This document shows positions 55,024 to 64,000 of a stretch of 64,000 bases of DNA, in pieces. The stretch comes from Sinomonas atrocyanea (GTDB taxonomy: Bacteria > Actinomycetota > Actinomycetes > Actinomycetales > Micrococcaceae): the NCBI RefSeq assembly GCF_030811715.1, contig NZ_JAUSRH010000010.1:95685-159684 (forward strand), in the 5' to 3' direction. The translations under genes were made by a program, and so were the position numbers. Numbering within the stretch: position 1 is the stretch's first letter; every line of letters starts with the position of its first letter. The notes beneath the pieces are model-generated. The model was not told where the DNA came from and searched no databases. It worked only from the letters and a program-made list of their open reading frames with translations.

Positions 55024-56582
55024 GAGCACAGGGCGCCGACGGGCTGCACACCCTCGGACGATGGACGGCCGACCGTGCCCGCAGCACCCCGGAGCGCATC
55101 GCGGTCGACGACCGTGGCGTGACGCTCACGTACCGCGAGCTCGAGCAGCGCGCGGCCGCGCTCGCCGACGCGCTCGCGGAGGCCGGATACGCCGCCGGGC
55201 AGCGGATCGCGACGCTCACGGGGAACAGCGCCGACCACATCGTGGCCTTCTTCGCCTGCGCGAAGGCGGGGCTCACGCTCGTCCCGCTCTCCTGGCGGCT
55301 CGCCCCGGCCGAGCTCGCCGAGCAGCTCGCCGTGTGCGCCCCCGCGCTCCTGGTGATCGAGCCCGAGCACGCCGCGCTCGGGGCCGCGGCGACCGCGCTC
55401 CTGCCCGAGCCGCCGCGGACCGCCGCACCGGGCCGCGACGGGATCGAGCGCGGGCTGCCGCGGGCGGGCGACCCGCTGCCCCGGCGCCGGGTGGACGACG
55501 ACGACCCGCTCCTGGCGGTGTTCACATCCGGCACGTCCGGGGGGCGCCCCAAGGCCGCCGTGCTCACGCACGCGAACTGCTTCTGGACGAACCTCTCGTT
55601 CTCCCGGACTGTCGAGGTGGGAAGGGACGACGTGGTGCTGTGCATCATGCCGCAGTTCCACGTGGGCGGCTGGAACATCCACGCGCTCCTGGCCTGGTGG
55701 ACCGGGGCCACGGTGGTCCTCGAGCGGGGCTTCGACGCCGGCCGCGTCCTGCAGCTCATCGCCCAGCGCCGGGTCACCACCATGATGGGCGTCCCGGCCC
55801 ACTACCTCATGCTGTCCCAGCATCCGGGCTTCGCCCGCGCCGACCTGACGAGCCTGGACCGTGCGGTGGTCGGCGGGGCGCCCATGCCGGCTCCGCTGCT
55901 GCGCACGTGGCACGCCCGAGGCGTCGCGCTCACCCAGGGGTACGGGCTGACCGAGGCCGGCCCCAACGTGCTGTGCCTGGCCCCTGAGGAGGCGCTGCGC
56001 CGCGTCGGCTCCGCGGGGACGCCGTACCCGCACGTCGAGATCGCCGTCGCGGACCCCGCCACGGGCCAGGAGCTCGACGGCGAGGGACGCGGGGAGCTGT
56101 GGGTGCGCGGTCCCGGGGTGTTCGCCGGCTACCTCGACGACCCCGCCGCGACGGCCGAGGTCCTCGTGGACGGCTGGCTGCGGACCGGAGACGTCGTCGA
56201 GCGCGACGGCGAGGGGTTCCTGCGCGTCGTCGACCGGCTCAAGGACATCTACATCTCGGGCGGGGAGAACGTCTCGCCCTCGGAGGTCGAACAGGCACTG
56301 CTCGCGCACCCCGCGGTGGCGGACGCCGCCGTCGTCGGGACCCCGGACGACCGCTGGGGCGAGACGGGGGCGGCCTTCGTCGTCGTCCGCCACGGGGCGG
56401 CCACCGACGCCCAGGAGCTCACCGAGCACCTCCGCGGCGTCCTCGCGCACTTCAAGGTGCCCCGCACCATCGAGTTCGTCGACGAGGTGCCCCGCACGGG
56501 CCTGCACAAGGTCGCCCGCGCGAGGCTGAGGGCGCGCGGCGCCGAGCTCGGCGCGGGTACCGTGGCGGGGGAGCGGGCATGA
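55020..56582 (+). CDS. Acyl-CoA synthetase (AMP-binding, long/medium-chain or aryl type)
   Basis: A 520-residue ANL-superfamily enzyme that activates a carboxylic acid with ATP and CoA. Motifs are AVFTSGTSGGRPKAAVLTH (P-loop), QGYGLTEAGPN, GWLRTGDVVERDGEGFLRVVDRLKD and GENVSPSEVE. The catalytic Lys is in PRTGLHKVAR. It follows livM without a gap, so the imported compound is probably its substrate. Confidence 0.92.
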   Translation: MRAQGADGLHTLGRWTADRARSTPERIAVDDRGVTLTYRELEQRAAALADALAEAGYAAGQRIATLTGNSADHIVAFFACAKAGLTLVPLSWRLAPAELAEQLAVCAPALLVIEPEHAALGAAATALLPEPPRTAAPGRDGIERGLPRAGDPLPRRRVDDDDPLLAVFTSGTSGGRPKAAVLTHANCFWTNLSFSRTVEVGRDDVVLCIMPQFHVGGWNIHALLAWWTGATVVLERGFDAGRVLQLIAQRRVTTMMGVPAHYLMLSQHPGFARADLTSLDRAVVGGAPMPAPLLRTWHARGVALTQGYGLTEAGPNVLCLAPEEALRRVGSAGTPYPHVEIAVADPATGQELDGEGRGELWVRGPGVFAGYLDDPAATAEVLVDGWLRTGDVVERDGEGFLRVVDRLKDIYISGGENVSPSEVEQALLAHPAVADAAVVGTPDDRWGETGAAFVVVRHGAATDAQELTEHLRGVLAHFKVPRTIEFVDEVPRTGLHKVARARLRARGAELGAGTVAGERA

Positions 56583-57235
56583 GCGCCCAGCCCCGCACCG
56601 CCCGCGGCACGAGGACCAGGGCGAGGCTGCTCGCGGCCGCCGAGGACGTCTTCGCCTCCGCCGGCTACCATGACGCCTCGATCGTGAAGATCACCGAGCA
56701 GGCCGGGATCGGCCTCGGCACCTTCTACCTCTACTTCGCGGGCAAGCAGGAGATCTTCGACGAGGTCGTGGACGACCTCAACGCCCGCGTCCGGCACGCG
56801 ATGACCGAGGCGGCCCGCACCGCCGGGACGCGCCTGGCGGCGGAACGGGCCGGCTTCCGGGCGTTCTTCCGCTTCACGGCAGAGCACCCGGCCCTGTACC
56901 GGATCATCCGGCAGGCCGAGTTCGTCTCGCCCGCGGCGCAGCGGCGCCACTACGAGAACATCGTGCGCAGCTACGTGCACGGCCTCGCCGCGGCCCAGGA
57001 GGCGGGCGAGGTCCGCCCCATGGACCCAGAGGTGGCTGCCTGGGCCCTCATGGGCATGGGCGAGCTCTTCGGGATGCGCTACATCCTGTGGGAGGCCGAG
57101 GACCGCGGGCCCGGGGGACCCCGTGTGGAGATCCCGGACCGTGTGCTCGACGAGCTCATGGACATCATCCAGCGCGGTCTGGCCCCCGCGCCGGCACCAG
57201 CAGACAGACCGAGAGAGGACGGCTCGCATGAGTGA
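56579..57235 (+). CDS. TetR-family transcriptional regulator
   Basis: A 218-residue protein. The N-terminal helix-turn-helix (RARLLAAAEDVFASAGYHDASIVKITEQAGIG, then LGTFYLYFAGKQEIFDEVV) is typical; the C-terminal half is a helical ligand domain. It is inside the liv/acyl-CoA operon and could repress the 50178 promoter through the palindromes, released by an acyl-CoA. That link is inference. Confidence 0.9.
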   Translation: MSAQPRTARGTRTRARLLAAAEDVFASAGYHDASIVKITEQAGIGLGTFYLYFAGKQEIFDEVVDDLNARVRHAMTEAARTAGTRLAAERAGFRAFFRFTAEHPALYRIIRQAEFVSPAAQRRHYENIVRSYVHGLAAAQEAGEVRPMDPEVAAWALMGMGELFGMRYILWEAEDRGPGGPRVEIPDRVLDELMDIIQRGLAPAPAPADRPREDGSHE

Positions 57236-58241
57236 ATCCCTGGACTACCGCACCTTCGACGTTCCGGTGCGCGGCGGTGAGCTGCGCGCCGGAGAGTGGT
57301 CCCGGAGGGGTGCCGAGGACGGGCAGACCGTCCTCGCGGTCCACGGGGTCACCTCCTCCCACCTCGCGTGGCCGTTCGTGGCCCGTGCGCTGCTCGCGCC
57401 GCCGGCCGGGGAGCTGGGAGGGTCCGCGGACGACGCCGCCCGGCCGGGTTCTGCTGCAGACGTCGCCCGGGTCGTCGCGCCGGACCTGCGCGGCCGCGGA
57501 CGCAGCAATGCTCTGCCCGGGCCCTACGGCATGGCGCAGCACGCCGACGACCTCGCCGCCGTGCTGCGCGCGGCGGGAGCGGATGCGGACCGGCCCGCCG
57601 TCGTCGTGGGCCACTCGATGGGCGCGTTCGCGTCCCTCGTCCTCGCGGATCGGCACGCCGAGCTCGTCGAGCGGCTCGTGCTCGTGGACGGCGGCATCCC
57701 GCTCGCGCCGCCGCCCGGCATGAGCCCGGAAGAGGCGCTCCAGGCGCTCCTTGGCCCTGCTGCCGAGCGGCTGCGGATGGAGTTCGCGAGCCCCGAGTCG
57801 TACCTCGACTACTGGGGTCCGCACCCGGCGTTCACGGGGGCGTGGACGCCGGAGTTCGAGGAGTACATCCGCTACGACCTCGACGGCGCCGCGCCCCGCC
57901 TGCGCCCCGCGACCGCCCTCGCGGCCCTCGCCGACGACAACGCCGACCTGTACGGGGGCGAATCGCTCCTGGGCGCCCTCGACCGGCTGCGGGTTCCCAC
58001 CCTGCTGCTGCGGGCCGAGCGCGGACTCCTGGGCCAGCTCCCGCCCCTCTACCCGGACGAGGTCATGGACCGGGTGCGGCGGGAGCACCCGGCGATCGAG
58101 GTGCTCGACGTGCCCGGCACGAACCACTACACGATCGTCATGACGGCCGACGGCGCCGCCGCCGTCGCGCAGGCCGTGCTGGCCAGGCAGCCGCTCGCCG
58201 CGGAGACGGCCGCGTCCCTGGACTCCGACACGCCGGGGTGA
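57228..58241 (+). CDS. Alpha/beta hydrolase
   Basis: A 337-residue hydrolase: oxyanion region [13 protein letters not shown], nucleophile elbow [18 protein letters not shown] (Ser about 129), an acid in the late region and the catalytic His in [12 protein letters not shown]. It probably frees or cleaves an ester or ring product in the pathway fed by the transporter. It overlaps the TetR stop by 8 nt. Confidence 0.88.
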   Translation: MSESLDYRTFDVPVRGGELRAGEWSRRGAEDGQTVLAVHGVTSSHLAWPFVARALLAPPAGELGGSADDAARPGSAADVARVVAPDLRGRGRSNALPGPYGMAQHADDLAAVLRAAGADADRPAVVVGHSMGAFASLVLADRHAELVERLVLVDGGIPLAPPPGMSPEEALQALLGPAAERLRMEFASPESYLDYWGPHPAFTGAWTPEFEEYIRYDLDGAAPRLRPATALAALADDNADLYGGESLLGALDRLRVPTLLLRAERGLLGQLPPLYPDEVMDRVRREHPAIEVLDVPGTNHYTIVMTADGAAAVAQAVLARQPLAAETAASLDSDTPG

Positions 58242-58269
58242 GAACCCCGGGACGTCCTGCCCTTGTGCT

Positions 58270-58275
58270 TATAGT
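58270..58275 (+). promoter_or_regulatory. -10 box (TATAGT) before ftsE
   Basis: TATAGT lies about 80 nt before ftsE in the gap after the hydrolase gene. The -35 region is poor. It probably starts the ftsEX-M23 transcript. Confidence 0.45.
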
Positions 58276-58356
58276 CGAGCAGCCGGCGCCCCCTGCCTCC
58301 GAGCCTCGCCCGAGCGCCGGGCTCAGGACGCGTGCGTCCCGACGGGTTTGAGAGCA

Positions 58357-59079
58357 ATGATCCGCTTCGACAATGTCACGAAGGTCTACGACCGGAAGGC
58401 CCGCCCGGCGCTCGACTCCGTCAGCCTCGAGATCGAGCGCGGCGAGTTCGCCTTCCTCGTCGGTGCCTCCGGGTCCGGGAAGTCCACCTTCCTCCGCCTC
58501 GTCATGCGCGAGGAGCGGGCGACGGGCGGCGCGGTGCTGGTAGCCGGGCAGAACGTGGCCTCGCTGCCGAGCTGGCGTGTGCCGCGCCTGAGGCGCGGCA
58601 TCGGCGTCGTGTTCCAGGACTTCCGGCTCCTGCCGCAGAAGACGGTGTTCGCCAACGTCGCCTTCGCCATGCAGGTGATCGGGCGCAGCCGCGCGATCAT
58701 CCGCGATGCCGTGCCCGAGGTGCTCAAGACCGTGGGGCTGGAGGGCAAGGGCCACCGCATGCCGCACGAGCTCTCCGGCGGCGAGCAGCAGCGCGTGGCG
58801 ATCGCGCGCGCCGTCGTGAACCGCCCCGGGATCCTCCTCGCGGACGAGCCGACCGGCAACCTGGACCCGACCACGAGCCAGGGGATCATGTCCGTCCTCG
58901 ACCGCATCAACCAGAACGGCACCACCGTGGTGATGGCCACCCATGACACCGACATCGTCAACTCCATGCGCAAGCGCGTGATCGAGCTCGTGGACGGCCG
59001 GGTGATTCGCGATGAGGCCAAGGCCCTGTACACCTCGATGATCCCCGCGGTGGCCCCGGCCGGGGGAGAGCGCGCATGA
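58357..59079 (+). CDS. ftsE: Cell-division ABC ATPase
   Basis: A 240-residue ATPase: Walker [36 protein letters not shown], signature [15 protein letters not shown], Walker [13 protein letters not shown]. With FtsX it forms the complex that controls peptidoglycan hydrolases at the division site. ATG at 58357 is chosen; a TTG three codons earlier is also possible. It overlaps ftsX. Confidence 0.95.
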   Translation: MIRFDNVTKVYDRKARPALDSVSLEIERGEFAFLVGASGSGKSTFLRLVMREERATGGAVLVAGQNVASLPSWRVPRLRRGIGVVFQDFRLLPQKTVFANVAFAMQVIGRSRAIIRDAVPEVLKTVGLEGKGHRMPHELSGGEQQRVAIARAVVNRPGILLADEPTGNLDPTTSQGIMSVLDRINQNGTTVVMATHDTDIVNSMRKRVIELVDGRVIRDEAKALYTSMIPAVAPAGGERA

Positions 59080-59990
59080 GGGCCGCCTTCGTCCTCGGCG
59101 AGATCGCGAGCGGGCTCCGCAGGAACCTCACCATGGTGGTCTCGGTGGTCCTCGTGACCTTCGTGTCGCTGACGTTCGTCGGCGCCGCCGGCATGCTGCA
59201 GCTGCAGATCAACCAGATGAAGGGCTACTGGTACGACCGCGTGCAGGTGGCCATCTTCCTGTGCAACGGCACGTCGAAGGCCCCCGGCTGCGTCTCCGGC
59301 GCGGTGACGGAGGACCAGCGCAAGTCGCTCGAGGCCCTGCTGTCCTCGCCGGCCGTCGCCCAGTACGTCTCCGACTACCACTTCGAGTCCCAGAACGAGG
59401 CCTACCAGCACTACCGGGAGCAGTTCGCGAACTCCCCGATCGTGGACTCCGTGACCCCGGACCAGCTCCCGGCCTCCTTCAGGGTCAACCTCAAGGACCC
59501 CCAGAAGTACCAGATCATCTCCGAGACCTTCTCCTCGCGGCCGGGAGTCCGGCTCGTGAGCGACCAGCGGGAGGTCCTCGAACGGCTCTTCTCCGTGATG
59601 AACGCCGCCTCCCTCGTGGCGATCGTGATCGCCGGGGTCATGATCGTCTGCGCGATCCTCCTCATCGCCACGACCATCAGGCTCTCGGCCTTCAGCCGGC
59701 GCCGGGAGACCGGGATCATGCGGCTCGTCGGAGCGTCCAAGCTCATGATCCAGCTCCCGTTCGTGCTGGAGGGCACCATCGCGGCCGTGATCGGGGCCGT
59801 GCTCGCCTCGGGCACCCTCTGGGCGGTGGCCAAGTTCTTCCTCGGGGACGTCCTGACGTCCCAGTACCCGGGCACGGCATTCATCTCGCCGTCCCAGACC
59901 CTCATGCTCGCACCCCTGCTCGTCGGCACGGGCGTGGTCCTCGCGGGCGTCTCATCGATGCTGACGCTCCGTCGGTATCTCAAGGTTTAG
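59076..59990 (+). CDS. ftsX: Cell-division membrane protein
   Basis: A 304-residue protein with one N-terminal helix, an extracellular domain of about 130 residues (with the pair of cysteines seen in actinobacterial FtsX), then three helices. [22 protein letters not shown] is the FtsX signature. It passes the FtsE signal to an external hydrolase. Confidence 0.95.
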   Translation: MRAAFVLGEIASGLRRNLTMVVSVVLVTFVSLTFVGAAGMLQLQINQMKGYWYDRVQVAIFLCNGTSKAPGCVSGAVTEDQRKSLEALLSSPAVAQYVSDYHFESQNEAYQHYREQFANSPIVDSVTPDQLPASFRVNLKDPQKYQIISETFSSRPGVRLVSDQREVLERLFSVMNAASLVAIVIAGVMIVCAILLIATTIRLSAFSRRRETGIMRLVGASKLMIQLPFVLEGTIAAVIGAVLASGTLWAVAKFFLGDVLTSQYPGTAFISPSQTLMLAPLLVGTGVVLAGVSSMLTLRRYLKV

Positions 59991-60009
59991 CGGACAGGAG
60001 CGCAGAAGC

Positions 60010-61470
60010 ATGCAGGCGGTCAGCACACGACGTGGCTTCGAGCCCCGGGGAAGCCGCACGGCTCTCCGCCGGGGCACCGGGCTCACGGCCGCGGCGATGC
60101 TCGTGGTCACCCTCGCGCTGGCCGGCTCCGGCGCGAGGGCGGACAATCTCGACGACCAGAAGGCCCAGCTGGACCAGCGCGCCCAGGAGGTCAAGGAGTC
60201 GCTCGAGTTCCTCGACGGCCGGATCCAGCAGACGGCCGCGGACCTCGCGACCTACCAGGCCCGGCTCCCGGGAGCCCAGCAGGCGCTCCTCGACGCCCAG
60301 GGCCGCGTCGCGGCCGCGAGCAACGAGGTCGACGCCCTGGCCGTGCGGGTCGACGCCGCCCAGCAGAACAAGGCCAAGATCACCGCCCAGCTCGAGACCG
60401 ACCGCGGCAAGATGGACAGCACCAAGAAGCTCATCGGCGAGATCGCGAGCGAGTCCTACATGTCCGGCGGCGTGCCCTCGAACGTCGGGCTGATGCTCGG
60501 CTCGGGCGAGACGAACTCCCTGACCGGCTCGCTCGACCTCGCGGACACCGTCATGGAGAGCCAGAACACGGCCCTCGACCAGCTCGCGCAGCAGAACGCC
60601 GCGAACGTGAACTCCCAGGCCCGGCTCGCTGCCGTCGAGGCCGAGATCAAGGACCTCAAGGGCAAGGCGGACGAGGCCCTCAAGAAGGAGCAGGCCGCCC
60701 GCGACGACGCCGCGTCGAAGAAGGCCGCCGTCGACAAGCTCGTCGACGACACCGGCCGGCTGAGCAAGGAGCTCGAGGCGCAGAAGCCCGCCATCCAGAA
60801 GCAGATCGCCGACGTCAAGGCCCAGCAGGACCAGGTCGCCGCCCAGATCCAGGACCGGGACCGCAGGCTGCGCGAGGCGTGGGAGGCCGAGCAGCGCCGC
60901 ATCGCCGCCCAGCGTGCCGAGGCGGCGCGGCAGGCCGCCATCCGTGCCGGCCAGGCCCGGGCCGCCGCGGAGGCAGCGGCCCAGGCCGCCGCCAACCAGG
61001 CCGCGGAGGAGACGCGCCAGGCGCAGGCCGCGGCCGTGACCCCGTCCGCGTTCGGGCTCATCCACCCCTTCGACGGGAGCATCCCGATCACCTCCGGCTT
61101 CGGCTGGCGCGCGACCCCGCCCGGCACCATCGACTTCTACGGGACCGGAGGCTACATGCACACCGGCATCGACTTCGGGGCCGCCTGCGGCACTCCGGTC
61201 CATGCTGCAGCGGCCGGCACGGTCACCGTCGGCGGATGGACCACGGGCGGCGGCGGGTGGACAGTCATGATTTCCCACGGCGTCGTGAACGGGAACTCCC
61301 TGACCACCGTCTACTACCACAACACGAACGTCGTCGTGTCGCCGGGACAGCAGGTGAGCCAGGGGCAGGTCATCGCCTACTCGGGCAGCACGGGCAACTC
61401 GACCGGCTGCCACGCGCACTTCGAGACATGGCTCAACGGCCAGCCCGTGAACCCCATGGGGCTGCTGTAG
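60010..61470 (+). CDS. M23 (LytM) peptidase with coiled coil, probable FtsEX-controlled hydrolase
   Basis: A 486-residue secreted protein. A signal peptide ends near SGARA; a long coiled coil follows (about 47-340, Lys/Glu/Ala-rich); the M23 domain is about 365-486 with zinc/catalytic motifs HTGIDFGAACG and CHAHFETWLNG. The coiled coil plus LytM plan is that of EnvC and of FtsX-bound hydrolases. It starts 19 nt after ftsX, so it is the likely FtsEX target in division. Confidence 0.92.
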   Translation: MQAVSTRRGFEPRGSRTALRRGTGLTAAAMLVVTLALAGSGARADNLDDQKAQLDQRAQEVKESLEFLDGRIQQTAADLATYQARLPGAQQALLDAQGRVAAASNEVDALAVRVDAAQQNKAKITAQLETDRGKMDSTKKLIGEIASESYMSGGVPSNVGLMLGSGETNSLTGSLDLADTVMESQNTALDQLAQQNAANVNSQARLAAVEAEIKDLKGKADEALKKEQAARDDAASKKAAVDKLVDDTGRLSKELEAQKPAIQKQIADVKAQQDQVAAQIQDRDRRLREAWEAEQRRIAAQRAEAARQAAIRAGQARAAAEAAAQAAANQAAEETRQAQAAAVTPSAFGLIHPFDGSIPITSGFGWRATPPGTIDFYGTGGYMHTGIDFGAACGTPVHAAAAGTVTVGGWTTGGGGWTVMISHGVVNGNSLTTVYYHNTNVVVSPGQQVSQGQVIAYSGSTGNSTGCHAHFETWLNGQPVNPMGLL

Positions 61471-61555
61471 ACTGGTAGGTCCCGCCGCGCCCGCGCGCGG
61501 CCGTGAATGTCCGCCCTGATCGCAGGCCGATCACCGAATCCCAAGGAGCGCCGCC

Positions 61556-62026
61556 GTGCCCAGAGAGAGTGGCCGGAAGGTCGTGGCCACCAACCGCAAG
61601 GCCCGGCACGACTACGAGGTGCTGGACACCTGGGAGGCCGGGCTCGTCCTCATGGGCACCGAGGTGAAGTCCCTCCGCGAGGGCCACATCTCCCTCGGCG
61701 AGGGCTTCTGCCACTTCGACCGCGGCGAGCTGTGGCTCGAAGCGGTCAACATCCCCGAGTACACCCAGGGGTCCTGGACCAACCACCCCTCCAAGCGCAA
61801 GCGCAAGCTCCTGCTGCACCGGGAGGAGCTGGCGAAGATCGAGCACAAGGTCAATGAGTCGGGGCTCACCGTGGTGCCCCTCCAGGTCTACTTCAGCGAC
61901 GGCCGGGCCAAGGTCGAGATCGCGCTCGCGCGGGGCAAGAAGGACTACGACAAGCGCCACGCCCTCCGCGAGGCGCAGGACAAGCGCGAGGCCCTGCGCG
62001 CCATGCGGGCCCGCAACCGCCGCTGA
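61556..62026 (+). CDS. smpB: SsrA-binding protein
   Basis: A 156-residue protein that carries tmRNA to stalled ribosomes. Typical blocks are [30 protein letters not shown] and the C-terminal [21 protein letters not shown] tail. GTG start with AAGGAG 8 nt upstream. Its RNA partner ssrA lies 1.5 kb downstream. Confidence 0.96.
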   Translation: MPRESGRKVVATNRKARHDYEVLDTWEAGLVLMGTEVKSLREGHISLGEGFCHFDRGELWLEAVNIPEYTQGSWTNHPSKRKRKLLLHREELAKIEHKVNESGLTVVPLQVYFSDGRAKVEIALARGKKDYDKRHALREAQDKREALRAMRARNRR

Positions 62027-62049
62027 CGGAAGGGCACACGAGACAGGCC

Positions 62050-63375
62050 ATGTCCCACAGGAACTGGAAGCCCTGGGCTGCAGTCGCGGTCGGCCTCGTC
62101 GCCGTGCTCGCGGTCGTCGGCGCCCTGGTGCTGCCGCGCCTGCTCGCCGGCCCCACCGCCGGGCCCGCGCCGACCCCTTCCGCAGGGGCCACCGGGCCGG
62201 CATCCGCCTCGCCCTCGGGCGCCAGCAGCCAGCCGACGCCCACCGCGACCCGCACCGCCGCCGGCGCGCCGCCGGCGTCGTCCGCACCTGCCCCGCGACC
62301 GAGCACGACTGCGGCTCCCGCGACGAGCCGCGCGGCCCAGATCCTGGCGTCGATGAGCCTCGAGCAGCGGGTGGGCCAGGTGATCATGGTCAGCTCGCCG
62401 GCGGCCGGACCGGACGCCGCGGCCCTCGACGCCCTGCGTCGGCTCCACATCGGCAACGTCTTCCTCAAGGGCCGCTCGACCGCTGGCGTCGGCGCCGTCG
62501 CCGGCGTGGTGCAAAGCATCAGGGCCGAGGCCACGGACGCAGCGACCAGGCGCGTGGGGCAGTTCGTCGCCACCGACCAGGAGGGCGGCCAGGTGCAGGT
62601 CCTGCGCGGCCCCGGGTTCTCCGACATGCCCACGGCCCTCGCGCAGGGCAGCATGGCCCCCGCGGCCCTGCGGGCGGCCGCCGCCGGCTGGGGCCGCGAG
62701 CTCGCGGCCGCGGGCGTGGACGTGAACTTCGCCCCGGTCATGGACACCGTTCCCTCTGCCGCGTTCGCGCCGCAGAACACGCCCATCGGGCACTTCCAGC
62801 GCGAGTTCGGCTACACGCCGGCGGCGGTCTCCGCCCACGGCATCGCGTTCGCCCAGGGGATGGCCGACGCCGGCCTCATCGCGGTGCCCAAGCACTTCCC
62901 CGGCCTCGGACGCGTGACGGCGAACACCGACACGGCCTCCGGCGTCACGGACGCCACGACCGGTCGGCACGATCCCTTCGTCGCCCCCTTCGCGGACGCC
63001 GTGCGGGCCGGGGTGCCGTGGATGATGCTCTCCAACGCCTCCTATCCAGCGATCGACCCCCGCCACGATGCGGTCTTCTCGCCCACGGTGATCGGCGGCA
63101 TGCTGCGCGGCGACCTCGGCTTCGCCGGGATCGTCGTCTCGGACGACCTCTGCGACGCCGTCCAGCTCTCCGGCATCGCGCCCGAGCAGCGCGGGGCGGA
63201 CTTCCTCGCCGCCGGCGGCACGATGGCACTGTGCACCGACCAGCAGCTGGCCCCACGGGTCTGGGCCGGGATCGTGGCCCGTGCGAAGGCGGATCCTGCC
63301 TTCGCCTCCACCGTGGACGCCGCCGCGCTGGCCGTGCTCGGGGCGAAAGACCGGGCCGGCCTCCTTCCGCGGTGA
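62050..63375 (+). CDS. nagZ: GH3 beta-N-acetylglucosaminidase (NagZ-like)
   Basis: A 441-residue protein with an N-terminal membrane anchor (about 9-30), a Pro/Ala/Ser linker to about residue 95 and a GH3 domain. Motifs are ATDQEGGQVQVL, VNFAPVMDT, KHFPGLGRV and the nucleophile Asp in IVVSDDLCDAVQ. In the KHFPGHG loop of canonical NagZ the His is replaced by Leu, as in some actinobacterial relatives. It trims GlcNAc from wall turnover products outside the cell. Confidence 0.9.
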   Translation: MSHRNWKPWAAVAVGLVAVLAVVGALVLPRLLAGPTAGPAPTPSAGATGPASASPSGASSQPTPTATRTAAGAPPASSAPAPRPSTTAAPATSRAAQILASMSLEQRVGQVIMVSSPAAGPDAAALDALRRLHIGNVFLKGRSTAGVGAVAGVVQSIRAEATDAATRRVGQFVATDQEGGQVQVLRGPGFSDMPTALAQGSMAPAALRAAAAGWGRELAAAGVDVNFAPVMDTVPSAAFAPQNTPIGHFQREFGYTPAAVSAHGIAFAQGMADAGLIAVPKHFPGLGRVTANTDTASGVTDATTGRHDPFVAPFADAVRAGVPWMMLSNASYPAIDPRHDAVFSPTVIGGMLRGDLGFAGIVVSDDLCDAVQLSGIAPEQRGADFLAAGGTMALCTDQQLAPRVWAGIVARAKADPAFASTVDAAALAVLGAKDRAGLLPR

Positions 63376-63426
63376 CGACGGTCGCCTCCGTGTGGGCTTG
63401 GGGAATAATCCCGGCGCCCCGCGCGC

Positions 63427-63432
63427 TATACT
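63427..63432 (+). promoter_or_regulatory. -10 box (TATACT) of the ssrA promoter
   Basis: TATACT lies about 65 nt before the mature tmRNA 5' end, so a precursor with a leader, trimmed by RNase P, is expected. The -35 region is unclear. Confidence 0.55.
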
Positions 63433-63496
63433 GGCTGTTCCGACGGTTCGCCGACGGGGTCCCGGTTCAGGCCGGGACGGTTTGACAACCACATAC

Positions 63497-63865
63497 GGGG
63501 ATGATCGGTTTCGACGGTGTAGGTCGAGACAGGGGAAGCGGGCCGAGGATGCAGAGTCATCTCGTCAACGCTCTCTGTAAACCAATAAGTGCCAACTCTA
63601 AGCGCACTGACTTCGCCCTCGCTGCCTAAGTAGCGAGCAAGTCCGTCAGCCCGGGATTGCTATCGTCCCGGATCCTGGCGTCGATTAGATAGCCACTGCT
63701 GGCAGCTCTCGTCGTCGGAGCTGCCGGGACTTCAAGGCGACTGGGCCCGGGTCAGCCACTGGTGTGCATGATGGCTGGGGCCGAGAAATCCCGACGCACA
63801 CTGCGCCCGGAGAATACCTGGCAAAACCGCACCGGACGGGGGTTCAATTCCCCCCATCTCCACCC
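63497..63865 (+). ncRNA. ssrA: Transfer-messenger RNA (tmRNA)
   Basis: The 5' GGGGATG pairs with CATCTCC at 63855-63861 to form the acceptor stem, and a GGTTCAATTCC T-arm is present at the 3' end. The tag frame at 63591-63629 encodes ANSKRTDFALAA and TAA, a typical actinobacterial degradation tag. The terminal CCA is not encoded. Confidence 0.95.
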
Positions 63866-63877
63866 TGGACCGCAGCG

Positions 63878-64000
63878 GGGCCCCCCCCCCCCGGGGGGGG
63901 GGGGGGGGGTTTTACCCCCCCGCCGCCCCGGGGCCGGCGATGAGGGGGGGCCCCAACACGGGGCCCCCCCCCCGCGAGGGGCGGCGGGGACAGTGTGAGC
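63878..64000. other. G/C homopolymer tract, probable contig-end artefact
   Basis: Directly after ssrA the sequence falls into long runs of C and G with short mixed pieces. No gene or RNA is credible here. A real terminator hairpin of ssrA may be hidden in the distorted sequence. Confidence 0.6.

Overview
The window is high-GC actinobacterial chromosome, most like Micrococcaceae (Arthrobacter or Sinomonas type). The evidence is the strong G/C third-position bias, LGFP-repeat cell-wall enzymes, a split actinobacterial Tad pilus locus, the order prfB ... ftsE-ftsX-M23 peptidase-smpB-nagZ-ssrA, and the tmRNA tag ANSKRTDFALAA. The genus is an inference.

Layout. 1-20.1 kb is a surface-polysaccharide locus. 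It holds two membrane GT-C-type proteins, an OafA-like acyltransferase, four GT2 glycosyltransferases, GtrA, a DUF2304 protein, a flippase, a GH25 lysozyme with LGFP repeats, and the dTDP-rhamnose genes (rmlA, rmlB and an rmlC-rmlD fusion). A lone iron-siderophore binding lipoprotein sits among them. 47.6-50 kb holds an LGFP/VanY peptidase and prfB. 50.0-58.2 kb is a branched-chain-type ABC transporter operon (five genes) continued by an acyl-CoA synthetase, a TetR regulator and an alpha/beta hydrolase, preceded by six 21-bp repeats and a palindrome-decorated promoter. 58.3-63.9 kb is the cell division and ribosome rescue block.

The centre (20.2-47.6 kb) is the most interesting part. One Tad pilus operon (tadA-tadB-tadC-pilin-like-tadE-tadE-tadG) is cut at three places. 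Island 1 (about 12.5 kb, 21123-33645) splits tadA at an 8-bp direct repeat GGGCTCCC; a large serine integrase lies just inside its left end. Island 2 (about 8.0 kb, 35695-43713) splits tadC at a TGGTGCC repeat and has no visible recombinase; the missing tadC tail is found intact at 43709-43792. Segment 3 (about 2.4 kb, 43960-46394) lies between a pilin-region gene start and a tadE 3' end, flanked by GGGCTG. At all three sites the reading phase is the same on both sides, so simple excision would rejoin open frames.

The islands carry conflict-type cargo. Island 1 has an HEPN-domain protein, a two-repeat Ltp (superinfection-exclusion family) protein, an HNH endonuclease and a 982-residue fusion of the ClpC N-domain/AAA module to a KAP-family NTPase. 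Island 2 has a translationally coupled DprA-like / ComFC-like phosphoribosyltransferase / lipoprotein operon, followed by a single-chain restriction-modification enzyme (PD-(D/E)XK, N6-methylase, specificity region). Segment 3 has membrane proteins, a lipoprotein, and two hairpins with different stems but an identical 13-nt loop. The best candidates for an undescribed system are the ClpN-AAA-KAP fusion and the DprA/ComFC-like operon.

Many genes here, in both host and islands, start exactly 6 nt after a TANNNT -10 box, which indicates leaderless transcripts; this was used to set several starts. Two G/C homopolymer tracts (about 11690-11800 and 63878-64000) look like sequencing or assembly artefacts.
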